Source of the DNA: Botryosphaeria dothidea
Taxonomy: Eukaryota; Ascomycota; Dothideomycetes; Botryosphaeriales; Botryosphaeriaceae
DNA length: 64,000 bases
NCBI GenBank assembly: GCA_011503125.2
Contig: WWBZ02000016.1
Coordinates: 682,001-746,000, forward strand
Direction of reading: 5' to 3'
In this document: piece by piece, positions 12,312 through 22,826 of the stretch
Layout: each line of letters begins with the position of its first letter
Position numbering within the stretch: the stretch's first letter is position 1
The notes under the pieces: model-generated
What the model saw: only the letters and a program-made list of their open reading frames with translations
The model's database searches: none
Told to the model about the DNA's origin: nothing
Position numbers and translations under genes: made by a program

Positions 12312-13541
12312 ATGTCGTCCCCTCAGAAGCTCCGCGTTGGTATCATTGGAGCCGGCGAAGTCGCACAGGTAGCTACCGTCCCAATTCTCCCCTCATATGC
12401 ACCCCTGCAACCCCATTCCCAACAAGCTTAACCTCCAAACCTTCGCTGACTTCCTTCCCTCCAGGTCATCCACCTCCCCGTCCTCGCCCTCCTCGCCCAC
12501 CTCTACACCGTCACCGCCATCTGCGACATCTCCGCCACCACCGCCGCCTTCGCGGCCACCAAGTTCCACATTCCCCTCTCCACCACCTCGCCGGACGAGG
12601 TCTTCGCCAGCACCACCGTCGACGTCGTCTTCGTCCTCACCTCCGACGAGTTCCACGCCGCCTACGCCATCCGCGCCCTCGAGGCCGGCAAGCGCGTCTT
12701 CATCGAGAAGCCGCTCACCCTCTCGCTGCCCGCGGCCCGGCGCGTCGTCGACGCCGACCGCGCCGCCGGCGGGGGCAGGGTGTTCGTCGGGTACATGCGC
12801 CGGTACGCGCCGAGCTTCCTCGAGACGTTCCGGCGCGAAGTCGACGGGATCGGCGAGATTCTGTATGCCCGCGTGCGGGACTTTAGCGGGCCGAACAAGA
12901 GCTTCGTCGAGCAGTCGGGCACGTTCCAGCTGAAGGGATACACGGCAGACGTTCCGGCGGAGGCGGGGAGGGAGAGGGAGGGCCTGTTGGAGGGTTTGTT
13001 GGCAGAGGCGTTTCCTGGCAGGGAGGTCACGCCGGAGAGGAGGAACTTGTGTCGGTTTTTGGGGAGCTTGGGGAGCCATGATGTCTCGTTGATGAGGGAG
13101 GTGTTGGGGTTTCCGGAGGCGGTGGATGGGGTCAGTGCGAATCACCCGTTTTATTCGGCGATTTTGAGGTGCAGGAATAAGGAGAGTGTTGGGGGGAAGA
13201 CGTTTGCGGTCACGTATGAGAGTGGGATTGATGAGGTGCCGGTGTTTGATGCGCACCTGGCCGTGTATGGGAGGAGGAAGCGCGTTGAGATCAGGTACGA
13301 TTCGCCTTATGTGAAGGGCTTGCCGATTAAGGTCAAGGTGGATGAGGTGAGCGAGCATGGGGAAGTTGTGAGTAGGGAGGTGTTGGCCAGTTATGAGGAT
13401 GCTTACACGGCGGAGTTGAGGGAGATGCATGCATGCTTCACAGAGGGTAAGAGGTTCAAGACGACGCCAGATGATGCGATGCAGGATTTGAAGCTGTTTG
13501 ATATGATTTACCAGAAGTACGATGAGTTGATCAAAGCTTAG
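12312..13541 (+). CDS. Gfo/Idh/MocA-family NAD(P)-dependent oxidoreductase
   Basis: Two exons (12312-12368 and 12465-13541) give 377 aa, normal for the family. The N-terminal Rossmann motif GIIGAGEVAQVIHLP is split by the intron exactly after AQ. It is followed by ICDIS at the end of the second strand and the family signature EKPLTLSLP, whose Lys is the usual catalytic and cofactor-contacting residue. The C-terminal half is the alpha/beta substrate domain, ending LFDMIYQKYDELIKA. Members reduce or oxidise sugars, inositols or related polyols. Upstream, on the same strand, lies the SLC35-like transporter; a functional link is possible but unproven. Codon use in the first 350 bases of exon 2 is very C-rich, which creates long false frames on both strands. 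Confidence 0.9.
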
Positions 13542-13832
13542 ACGAAAACCTTACAAAGTCGACAGCGGCCCCAGGTCATGGCGTGTTTTCCAATGTTCGG
13601 AATAGCTCAATTAGTACTTCCTATATAGTATACCCAGATCTCAGACAGACAGTATAACTTGGCCTTTGTACGAACAATAATAGGCTATTAGCCGAGCCAA
13701 TCACATCCCCAAGTTGATGTTCCACTGCAGGTGGTGATTCATGCCATGGCTCAGCCCAGAGCCGAACACCGTCAGACGTCCTCACATTGACTCATGACCC
13801 CATACACCACGGTTTAAAACTATTTCCTCAAG

Positions 13833-16256
13833 TTGTACTCTGTTATCCAGATACGGATCATGGACGACCACATTTGCCGTGGAATCCAGGACTGTCCGGG
13901 CAGCGAATGCCCGTTCTATCCGAGCCTTGTTCAGATGCTGCAGCCTGGCCAGTCACACCCTCAGGATATGGCGGACTGTGACTTCTCAGAGACCCCATCG
14001 ACTGATGAATACTTCGAACTGTTTCACGCATATTGCACCGACTGTCTTGGGGCCGAGACCATCGAAAATACGCTCTGCTGCTACTGCAGACACCTCAGGC
14101 TTCGCCACCCTTTCAACTGTCTGACAAGGCAGCAGCCGGAGCGCTATCCACTTGTAAACCTTGGACCACTATGGCTCCTACGAAGTCGAGAGACCTGCAA
14201 CTTCTGTAACATGGTTGTCAACTTGTTCCGCACCGATTCACCTTCCTTACTCGATGAAGACTACGTCTTGGTATGCATTAACACTGGAACATACTCTCAA
14301 CACATACAACGAGCCATTCCAGAAACCATCGGTTCACCTGAGCTTGTTCTGTTTCAATCCGACCTGGATCCCTTGGACTATGGATATACAAACGTTCATT
14401 ATGCGCGAATACTGGATAATCTATCAGCAGATTCGGCTGAACACTCCACAAGCCCGTCATGGCCGGACGTTATCATCAATGAGTACGTGGACTGGTCCAA
14501 GCCGAGATTATGGCTTCAAGAATGCTGTGACTTGCATGATCATTCTCATGAGAGTCATTAGGCCACAGTTCCGTCACTCCCCGATCGGATGCACCTGCTG
14601 GACGTTTCGCAGGAATGCATAGTACCGGCGCCTCCGCTTCCGCAGTTTGCAGCTTTGAGTTATGTTTGGGGAAAAGCAAATTCAGAAGAAATTCAAACCA
14701 CAAAGTCAAACAAAGATGAACTCGGTCAGCCAGGAGGCCTGCGGATGAACGATATACCAAGGACGGTGGCGGATGCTATGATAGTGTGCCAAAGGTTGGA
14801 TGTACCCTACTTATGGGTGGATCGTTTCTGCATCATTCAGGACGACGAGGACCAGAAGCATGCTCAGATCGAGGCCATGCATGACATTTACTCAAATGCG
14901 ACCTTCACAATCTGTGCTTCGGCAGCGACGAACTCTCAAAGTGGACTCTGCGGTGTAGGCGAAACCCCAAGGCCCTTCTTCCGACCCCGTGCGCAGGTAG
15001 CGGGTATGGATATACTGCCGATCTTACCTGACATTTCTCATTCTGTTATCGACCGACAATGGGATAGCCGAGGGTGGACATTCCAAGAATTGAAGCTATC
15101 GAAGAATTGAAGCTATCGAAGAAAATTCTCATCTTCACGGAATGGCAGCTATTCTTCAAGTGCCATGAAGAGATTCGAACCGAAGATTACTTAACCGAAA
15201 CTGGAAGTGACAGTTTGGTTCGATTACTCTCTCAGGAAGGACTGCATAACACAAAAATTTGAAAAGACCCCTTTCAGGTCTTATGCCGCTTGTGTCGAGT
15301 ATTACAATGAACGTTCTCTCAGCTACGATTCAGACATCTACAAGGCTTTCACCGGTATTCTCGGCAGGCTGTATACAAGCGTTGAGGAATGCACATGCGG
15401 AATACCAGAAAAAGACTTCGATGCTGCTATTCTATGGGAGATAGACTACCCCGATTACTCCACTAGGAAAAGACTTCGAATCATTCAGAACATCGCATTA
15501 CCTACTTGGGCTTGGGCTTCCCTTACGAGATTCGTCGAGTTCAAAGAAATATTAGGAGCCGTCGCCACATGGCAGCGCATTGACGAGAGAGAACAGACGA
15601 AACAAATAATCGCAACAGATGACAGCTCCAGAGCTTGGAAAATTTCGGATACCCCTGGTTTGGAAACAGAAATTCAGGGGCACTATGATGTTAATGGCAC
15701 CGCTGATGTTGATCCCCGTCAATACGTGCTTGCCGCGTGGCCCAGCTGCATCGAAGCCCCGTTACCGCAGAGCCAGCAGCTTGGTGAACCATTTGCATGC
15801 ACTCGAATCGAGCCGTACGAGCGATGGCCTTCCTATGAAGATTTCTGGAGAGAGGCTCACCAAAATCAAGATTTCCATATGTCGGAGGCTTTGACGAGAC
15901 TCCTCGCTCAAGAGCCAGGAAGGATTGCTGTTCAAACGTCACTCGTAAACCTCCAGCTTTTCAGGAAGCCTTGGCCGAAATGGAATCCAGGCGATGCGTT
16001 CGTTGATTTCTATCTCTTGGACAGTGAGGGCTGGTGTGTGGGGACTTGCAGGATTCCAGAGTTGAGCGTTGCGACTGAAGTGAGAATGACCCGATCAGGC
16101 GCAGGAGCTGGTACAATCTGCGTGATAGCGCTGTCTGTTGCAGCGGCACATGACTTCTTCGTGGAAGACCTGAAAAGAAGGGAGGTGGATTTGGACGATG
16201 AAAAAACCCCTTGTAAGGTTCGTTACTTAAGCCTCACTTTAATGAGTTCATGTTGC
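13833..16256 (+). pseudogene. HET-domain (heterokaryon incompatibility) gene, disrupted
   Basis: The HET domain is read in pieces. A Cys-rich N-terminal module (CxxC pairs around 14030-14220) leads to WLQECCDLHDH. After an in-frame TAG at 14559-14561 the same frame continues with LLDVS, ALSYVWG, IPRTVADAM, LWVDRFCIIQDDED, MHDIYSNATFTICAS and WDSRGWTFQE. A perfect 17-bp tandem duplication (15087-15103 and 15104-15120) then shifts the frame. Coding continues two frames away (KILIFTEWQLFF) until an extra A in an A5 run near 15253 restores the frame for TPFRSYAACVEYYNERSL and the C-terminal region. HET proteins trigger cell death when unlike individuals fuse. With three independent lesions a full-length product cannot be made. 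The 3' end may include a further short exon reaching about 16360. Confidence 0.9.
15087..15120. repeat. 17-bp tandem duplication inside the HET pseudogene
   Basis: Two perfect abutting copies of GAATTGAAGCTATCGAA. Removing one copy joins FQELKLSKKILIFTEW in one frame, so the duplication is the cause of the frameshift. Confidence 0.97.
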
Positions 16257-16731
16257 TAATGGTCCAAATAGACCGGGTAAGAAGATACCAAGGTATCATA
16301 AAAATCCGCAAAAGCCACAACGTAGAGCGGCGAGACTCAAAAAAGGGCGCCCACCGCTAACCTGCTTGAATAGCGAAGGAGATCCCCTGGATCCAGCGCC
16401 AATTCTTAACGTGATGCTTGTGGGCTGGCAGGGCCAGGTTGCACACCGCATCTGTTTAGGACAGGTCCTCCTGGCACGTTGGGAACAGTGTAGATCGAAA
16501 TTCCAGACGATCATCCTCGAGTGAGTAACGAAATCGAACAGAGGTGAGGTCTGAGGTTTGGGAGAATTCTCGTCAAAGTTTTAAAAGCGTGGCCTTTTGT
16601 TCAAGAGAGTGATTCACGACCCCTGTCGCTATGATACCGTTCTTCTTGTCATATATCTCCTGCTTTAGCTGTTCATTTTCTTCTGAATGTAAAAATTGGC
16701 GACAAATGCGAGCCGCGGGACGTGATACCAC
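16257..16731. other. Spacer between HET pseudogene and the FAH fusion gene
   Basis: A short candidate intron (GTAAGG near 16213 to AATAG near 16271) could add about 30 more residues to the HET pseudogene. Beyond that only 3' flanking sequence of the two convergent genes is seen. No separate gene was recognised. Confidence 0.4.
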
Positions 16732-18512
16732 TCACAACCATCCCCTCACCACCCCCGCTACAGCCTCCACATCCTCGAGCACCATCCACCGCCCCACATT
16801 CTCCAGAACCTCGACCTTATCAAACACCTTCTCCGCACCACCCACCGCCGGCGTCAACCCATCCCCCTTCCCCACCACAGCCCTCACCTCCACACCACCC
16901 TTCTCCCGACCCTCCGCCTCCGCCTCCGCCTCCGCAGCGTCCAAACACCACCGCGCATACGCATCCGCGCTCCCGCCCTCGAGAGCCAGCCGCACCGCAG
17001 CCGCGAACAGCGGGGCCGCCTCCTCCCCCCCGGCCTCCTCGGCGACGACCTCGTCCAGGACGGTGCCGACGCCGCGACGCGCGACGACCCTGCCGCGGCG
17101 GCGGAGCGCGGTTTTGCGGTGCTCCGGGAGCGGGGTAGCGACGGGGGAGAGAACGATGATGCTGGAGAGGTGGTGCGGCAGGGCTGCGGCGAGGCGGGTG
17201 GCGGCGAGGGCGGTGATGCCGTGGGCGATGAGGGTGGCGTTGCGGAGGGTGTGGGCGTGGGCGTGGGCGTGGGCGGCGACCAGGCTGGGGAGGTTGGCGG
17301 GGGCGAGGGGGGAGAGCGGGGTTGGTGGGTGGGAGAGGAGGTGGACGGCGTGCGTTGCGGCGAGGTTGAGGGCGGAGATGAGTGGGCGGAGGCTGGTGGG
17401 CGAGGCGCCGGGGTGGGGTAGGAAGAGGACTGGGGGCTTGTTGGGCGTGCCGAGGAGAGTGCTGTGGAGGGAGGGGGTGGTTGATGGGTTCGGGGTGGCG
17501 CTGGTTGGGGGATTCGAGGTGACGGTGTTGGTGAGTGTGCCGAGCCCTGTGACGCTGATGGAGATGGTGTCGCCGGGTTTGAGGTAGACGGGCGGTGTCT
17601 TGCCGATACCGACGCCGGCGGGCTGATGGAAAAGTCAATCATTAAAATGTGCTATGATTTGGAACTCCCGTGGAGGTTTGACTTACGGTTCCAGTTGCTA
17701 TGACATCTCCTGGCTGAAGCGTGATCCCCTCAGAGAGCGTCTTGATTAGGAAGGGAATGGAAAAGATCAGGTCATTAGTCGAAGCGTCTTGTTGAGGTTT
17801 TCCATTGACGACTGTTTGAACACGGAGCACTTCAGGTAGGTGCTTTGCCGGCTTGGCAATGGGGCCCTTGTAATTGTCAGAAAACTCTGGTGTTGGACTC
17901 GATGCATCAAACACATACCATGGGACAGAAAGTGTCACCGGATTTTCCAATAAAGAATTGCTTATGGTCTCTCTGTCTCTCGCGGGCCGTCACGTCATTG
18001 ATGATGGTGTAGCCCCAAACATGGGTCATAGCCTCCTCTTCCTTCACCTTGAAACCAGCCTTGCCAATAATGACACCAATCTCGCCCTCGTAGTCAAGAG
18101 ACTGGGTGAATTCCGGATGGTGATAGATGTCGGCTCCGGTAGGGATGATGGAAGTGGCCCGTTTGGTAAAGATCACGGGATGTGACGGCACATCGACTTT
18201 GTCGGAGCTATCAAATCCAGACCTGTTGAACTCCTTTGCATGATCGAAGTAATTCTTGCCGACGGCAAGGATGTCGCGGCCGCTGATCGGCGGCAAGAGC
18301 TTGACTGAAGATGCGGGTAATGCCTCATCATCCTTGTCGATGAAGATTTTGTCTTCACCGGCGTCGATTACTTGGTAAAGATCCGTGACAGGAGCGCCGT
18401 ATTGGTAGTAGAGTGGCTGAATGGTCTCATGCTGGAGGTCGAGATGGCCGATCCGAGGCCGGAAGTCAGTTGGATCGAGATAGGAGACGTAGTTCATGAT
18501 GTCTGAAGCCAT
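16732..18512 (-). CDS. Fumarylacetoacetate hydrolase-family enzyme fused to a degenerate alpha/beta-hydrolase domain
   Basis: Exons 17919-18512, 17687-17866 and 16732-17622 join in phase to 554 aa. Residues 1-292 are a FAH/FAHD1-type domain: NYFDHAKEF, FTKRATS, the metal site DYEGEIGVIIGK, NDVTARERQ, GKSGDTFCPMGP, and GDVIATGTPAGVGIGKTPP across the last intron. These enzymes cleave acylpyruvate-like C-C bonds or decarboxylate oxaloacetate with Mg2+. A Pro/Ser/Thr linker (about 293-322) leads, without a stop, into about 230 residues shaped like an alpha/beta-hydrolase: VLFLPHPGAS (oxyanion strand), LIAHGITALAATRLA (nucleophile elbow) and VGKGDGLTP (acid). The elbow has Gly where Ser is expected and the terminal His position is Arg (NVGRWMVLED). 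I infer a non-catalytic partner domain. An upstream in-frame Met at 18776 would add 88 unlikely residues. Confidence 0.88.
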
Positions 18513-21456
18513 TGTTGCTGACAGCGGATCTTGACGAAGAAGCAATATGGACCTTGGAGTATCTTCCACGCATCGCGGGGGGTTTTTTACAGAGGGCTCG
18601 GCGAGATTTATCCGGGCCGAGTGTGGTCGCGATGTGCCTTTGCAGGCAAAGGTGGGGCAGTTCTGGTGACGCCATTTTCCTCTGGGTAGGTAATGTGCGG
18701 TAAACACAACAGCTATTGAACTCGATGGTGAGTACTCACATAATGCACACCCACGTATGGAAGTATCAGTCGACATAGGACTTCTAGTACTGCTCAGTCG
18801 ATTTTCCGTCCCAGGAAGTCTATGATTCTTAGTGAATAGGCAGCTTAAGTCGTGAAAGCTAGGTTCCGCCTCCTAACTGTCACCTTACTGTACTCAACGA
18901 ACGCCCCAGTTTGCCCTATACTTCACAAGTGTCAACCACTGGGTGCTCGACGATATCTAAACAATTATGAGGGCTAAATACCTGCACTTTCCCTCTTGCA
19001 AATCGAAATATTTTGATAAATATCAGTGAAACGTGAAAGACCTTAGTACGGCGACTTCTCGGCTGGTGAGGAACGTTCTTGTCGGATGAGAGCTTCGAAA
19101 ATCATGAAAATGAGATTAAGTTTTAAGTGCCCGCTCAAGATTTTCCTGAAATCCGTGTTGCATATTTCTAGTCAATTTTCGTCACTGACTATAAAAGCCA
19201 CAAGAGCCTTGCAATCTGGGTCAACACGCCTGAAGTGTCATGAGGAATAGGAAATTATCAAATCATGGTCGATCAGAATAGGAAAGATAGCAGACTTGTT
19301 GAATTTCATAAAAAGGCTACAGCTTTCATCTCTTATGGATACGATGCATCGCTGTCATTGCTCAAATGAAGAGTGTGAACCCGTTGCTGAGTGCATCTTC
19401 GTAGGCAAGAAACGGTTACTAATGACAAGCATCTAGAAGGCTGTAAGACCATCTGGGGTGGAACGGCGGTGGAACTTCCCAGCCTTCGCCGCCTCGGCAC
19501 GAAGGAGAATCTTATCCGCTTTCGAAGCCGGCATCTCCACCCCCGCATGGGGTTCACTCCGAAGCAACGATGCCATCGGCTTCCCCAGGAGTTGTGGTAC
19601 GTTCTGGGGCAACGAAGAGCTGAAGTGTCGTCATCTGATGTGTAGCCGTCAATGCGGGCGGGATTCCCGGGCCAACGTTCCTTGCCAACGGCGAAGAATC
19701 ACGCCGATGGGTGGTGGCCTTGCTCGGTGCTTCATGGCTTTTGTCGGTGGGGCGGAGAAAAAGATGCCTGGTAGTCGATACTACGTTGAAGTTGGCGTCA
19801 ATAGTATCAATAATATCAAGCAAGATATGTGTAGGGAGGAGGTTGATCTCCTTCCAGTTTTGTTGAAAGATAGACAGGGACCAGCTAAATTTAGGCCAGC
19901 GGACTGAGATCAGCGCACGACCGTCACTTCTCTTTACTGATGACGTATCCGCGGCCGGTGGAAAGTAGTTGCATAAACACGGCTGGGAGATTTACTTCCG
20001 AGATGAGCCGCTGCCGTGTGCTATGATCTGTGGATCGGAGACAAAAATACATCAGCCTTGTTTCTTTTTCGATTTCCTTCCCAGCGGCTGGGCATGAAGA
20101 AAGATGTGAACCAACACGTGCGGACACGCTTGAGAAGCGCGCGTCATTTAATCTGCCAGGCGGCTGCATCGTATGACGCGGAAGAGCACGGATAGAGTGC
20201 CGAAGGAACCGAGAAGAAGTCGGTTACAGGAAGGTCGTTGCAGACCGCGCCAGCCGGGCTCCGAGAGACGCACCGAAGTGGAACTGTAGTTTTTCCAGGC
20301 GGACACTGCGGGCTCGCGGTGAGCCGCCCAAAACAAGGACCGTACAACCCACCTCGTTCCGACAATAATGTCATGGAGATGAGACACAGCCACTTCATGT
20401 CAGCGCGGGTTGCAGCGTGGGCGTGTATGCCCGTAACCTCAAGCAATTTTTGAAACTGCTGGGGTTCACGTTGTATGGGGCGGCGAGAGCCGCAACGGCG
20501 GGGGTTGTCGCATGTCTGGTTCTGGTATGGAGGATGACCATAGTTTGTTCCAGAGATGTCTACGGATGCCGTGAATTGTAGGAGAGTCTAGGATGGATGT
20601 TCAGGTTTTTGCAGCTGCATGAAAAGATCAACATGATCATGACCATGGTAGTCTTCATAAGGCGCACAGGAGGGAGTGCGCAAAGGCGCGCGGCTTCCTC
20701 GTCACCGGTTAGGCGGGAAGGGGAAGTCAGCCCATCGTTCCGAAGGCCTTGCGATTGGGTGTGTGTTCGGAGGTGGAGAGGCCGATGTGTTGACGAGCAC
20801 ACTTGGCACCAAATTCAGGAGGGGGGAGTCTGGGACAGGAAACCTTCCAGAAATTGCATCGCATAAAGGAGAACCATAGATCGGGCAGGACTGGAGATAA
20901 GTTTTGTTGTTGCTCCGCCCAATTCTTCGAAGTGACAGGGCGGTGTGAACAGGGCAGAGGCACGCATATATTCAGTGGCGCAGAACAGTGCTTACGAAAG
21001 ATCTCCGGCCGCTCCGCACCAGTCGGGCGATCATGTCCGAGGGTGTTCGTGCTGCGGTTCAGCCGTTATATAGTGGATGTAGGGCAATGAGTCGTGGCTG
21101 AGGCTCTTCGTCTGTTTAGGCAAACTAAGCGCGCTAAAAGGCTGCCATTGACTCGTAAACATTGCATGTCTCTCGGGACATGCGACGTGCGCCGTTTCAT
21201 GCCGAGGAAACCCCTGATTACGATGCAGCTTGAAACCGTGCGCAAAATCAAAGTGGCTTTTACCGCCAATCTACGCTGCCACGCCTCCGCCATCTGACCA
21301 AGACAGGGCTGAGCTTCCTGTAGATAATGAACAAGAGTCTGGCTGGGCACGCTCCGGATTTCTGGGGGATATGTACGCCACAGCCGCCTTAAACCCACGG
21401 CCCTGCAGACGGAGCCTTCGGTCAGGGTTTCAGCCCTCCTGCGCAGCAGTACTTCG
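18513..21456. other. Intergenic region, about 2.9 kb
   Basis: No gene recognised on either strand. 18950-19330 is AT-rich with short runs such as AAATATTTTGATAAATATC. Around 19400-19900 there are open frames on both strands, but with no motif I can name. The final part would contain the promoter of the 7TM receptor gene. Confidence 0.4.
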
Positions 21457-22826
21457 ATGCCAGACTTCAAGATGACATACGACCCCAGCGTCGCTATCCC
21501 AACTTTGGTGGGCAGCGCTCTCTCGTGCTTCGCGACATCATGCGTTCTCTTAGCCTGGATGTGCTACGGTCAAGGGAAACGATCTTTTCGCTACGCTCTG
21601 GTTCTTAATCTCACTTTTGCCGGTACGCCTAATTCCAAAATTCTCCCTGTTGCAATTACTCTGACTTCAGCGCATAGAATGGGTCAATACTCTGAACAAC
21701 ACGATATCCGGCACAATTGCGGTTCTAAACAAAGGCTACTTGCAACCCGGAGGAGCGTGCACACTCAATGGATGGGTGGGCCAATTGTCTGTCCAGGTAG
21801 GAGCTTGCATCCCATCGGTATAGCGACATGAGCTCACTATTCTCAAGGCCTCAGATTTCTCCATATTGGCCATAGCTTTGGTGACACTACTCACGATCAA
21901 GCTCAAAACGTACATTCTCAATGCATCTTTTGACAAGAAGATCCTCATCTGCTTAGCAGTGTGGGCCGTTCCGCTTGCAACGAGTAATGGGACGCCTGGT
22001 CCCTGTTTTCAGTACATTTGCTAAAACGGTTTCTAGGCACAACGGCCGTCGCAATGAAAGTGATGGAGCCTGTCAGCGGCAATTGGTGTTGGATCTCCGC
22101 TGAAAAGACGAAACTCCGCTACGCACTCACCCACGGTTGGCGCTTTGGAATCATCATCATCACCATTTGCATTTACGTCTACGTCTTCATTTACATGCGA
22201 AAACGACTTTCGTACCTCCAGGAGACCAGCCGAACGTTTTCGTACGATTATGGCCGCGATTTGCATGATCTGAGCGCCATGGCTTCTCCGCCAGCCAACA
22301 CGGATTTCAAAGATGGCTCGAGAACGGAGCGCATGCTGGTGGACGAGGAGAACCCAGGGCCGTTGAGAAGTATGCAGCATCCTCTCTAGCCGGCTGTGGA
22401 GATAGCACGAACTTTAAACTGACAGCACACTAAGCAACGTCTGCGCCACCGAAAAGTAAAAGCAAGCTTCTTGGAGTGAACACTGGTCTCTCTGTCGCCT
22501 CCTCCAGCTTCCCCTCGCCTTCCTCGCCTCTTCCACCTCCGAGTCCGGCCGGTCCACGTAGGCGCAAGCGCAGTCAGAGCAAGAGTGTCGAACGCGAAAT
22601 CTGGCGCATGCTTCTTCTGAACGCATATCCGATTATGTATGTCATTCTGTGGATGCCGGGAATCGTAAATCGCATCGTCGAGGCAACGGGTCACCAGTAC
22701 AAGTGGCTGCAGATCATGCAGTGCTCGACACAGTACATTGGACTCGCGAACGCCCTCACGTATGGTTTCAAGGAACATTCACGAGACTTTGCAATATGGA
22801 TAGAAAGTCTCAATCACCACAGATAG
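21457..22826 (+). CDS. cAMP-receptor-like seven-transmembrane G-protein-coupled receptor
   Basis: Five exons (21457-21622, 21678-21796, 21848-21983, 22037-22369, 22435-22826) join in phase to 381 aa. Seven hydrophobic segments are visible. Family-typical stretches are NLTFAEWVNTLNNTISGT after TM1, GGACTLNGWVGQLSVQASDF leading into TM3, SGNWCWIS in the extracellular loop before TM5, and YALTHGWRFGIIIITICIYV for TM5. A long Ser/Pro/Arg-rich cytoplasmic loop (RRRKRSQSKSVERE) precedes TM6 (LLLNAYPIMYVILWMPGIVNR). Such receptors act through heterotrimeric G proteins in nutrient and developmental signalling; no fungal ligand is established. The fourth intron is chosen to avoid an in-frame TAA at 22431 and is the least certain junction. 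Met at 21472 is an alternative start. Confidence 0.85.

Noticed and set aside
12393..13430. 345-codon minus-strand frame and a 178-codon Ser/Pro/Thr plus-strand frame
   Set aside because: Shadows of the Gfo/Idh/MocA oxidoreductase, whose frame has GIIGAGEVAQ and EKPLTL.
16820..17642. Long Arg/Pro/His-rich and Ser/Pro-rich frames on both strands
   Set aside because: They are shadows of the GC-rich exon 3 of the FAH fusion gene, whose own frame continues conserved motifs.
19458..19907. 149-codon plus-strand frame and an 89-codon minus-strand frame as a possible gene
   Set aside because: Neither shows a motif, splice pattern or neighbour support, so I left them unannotated.
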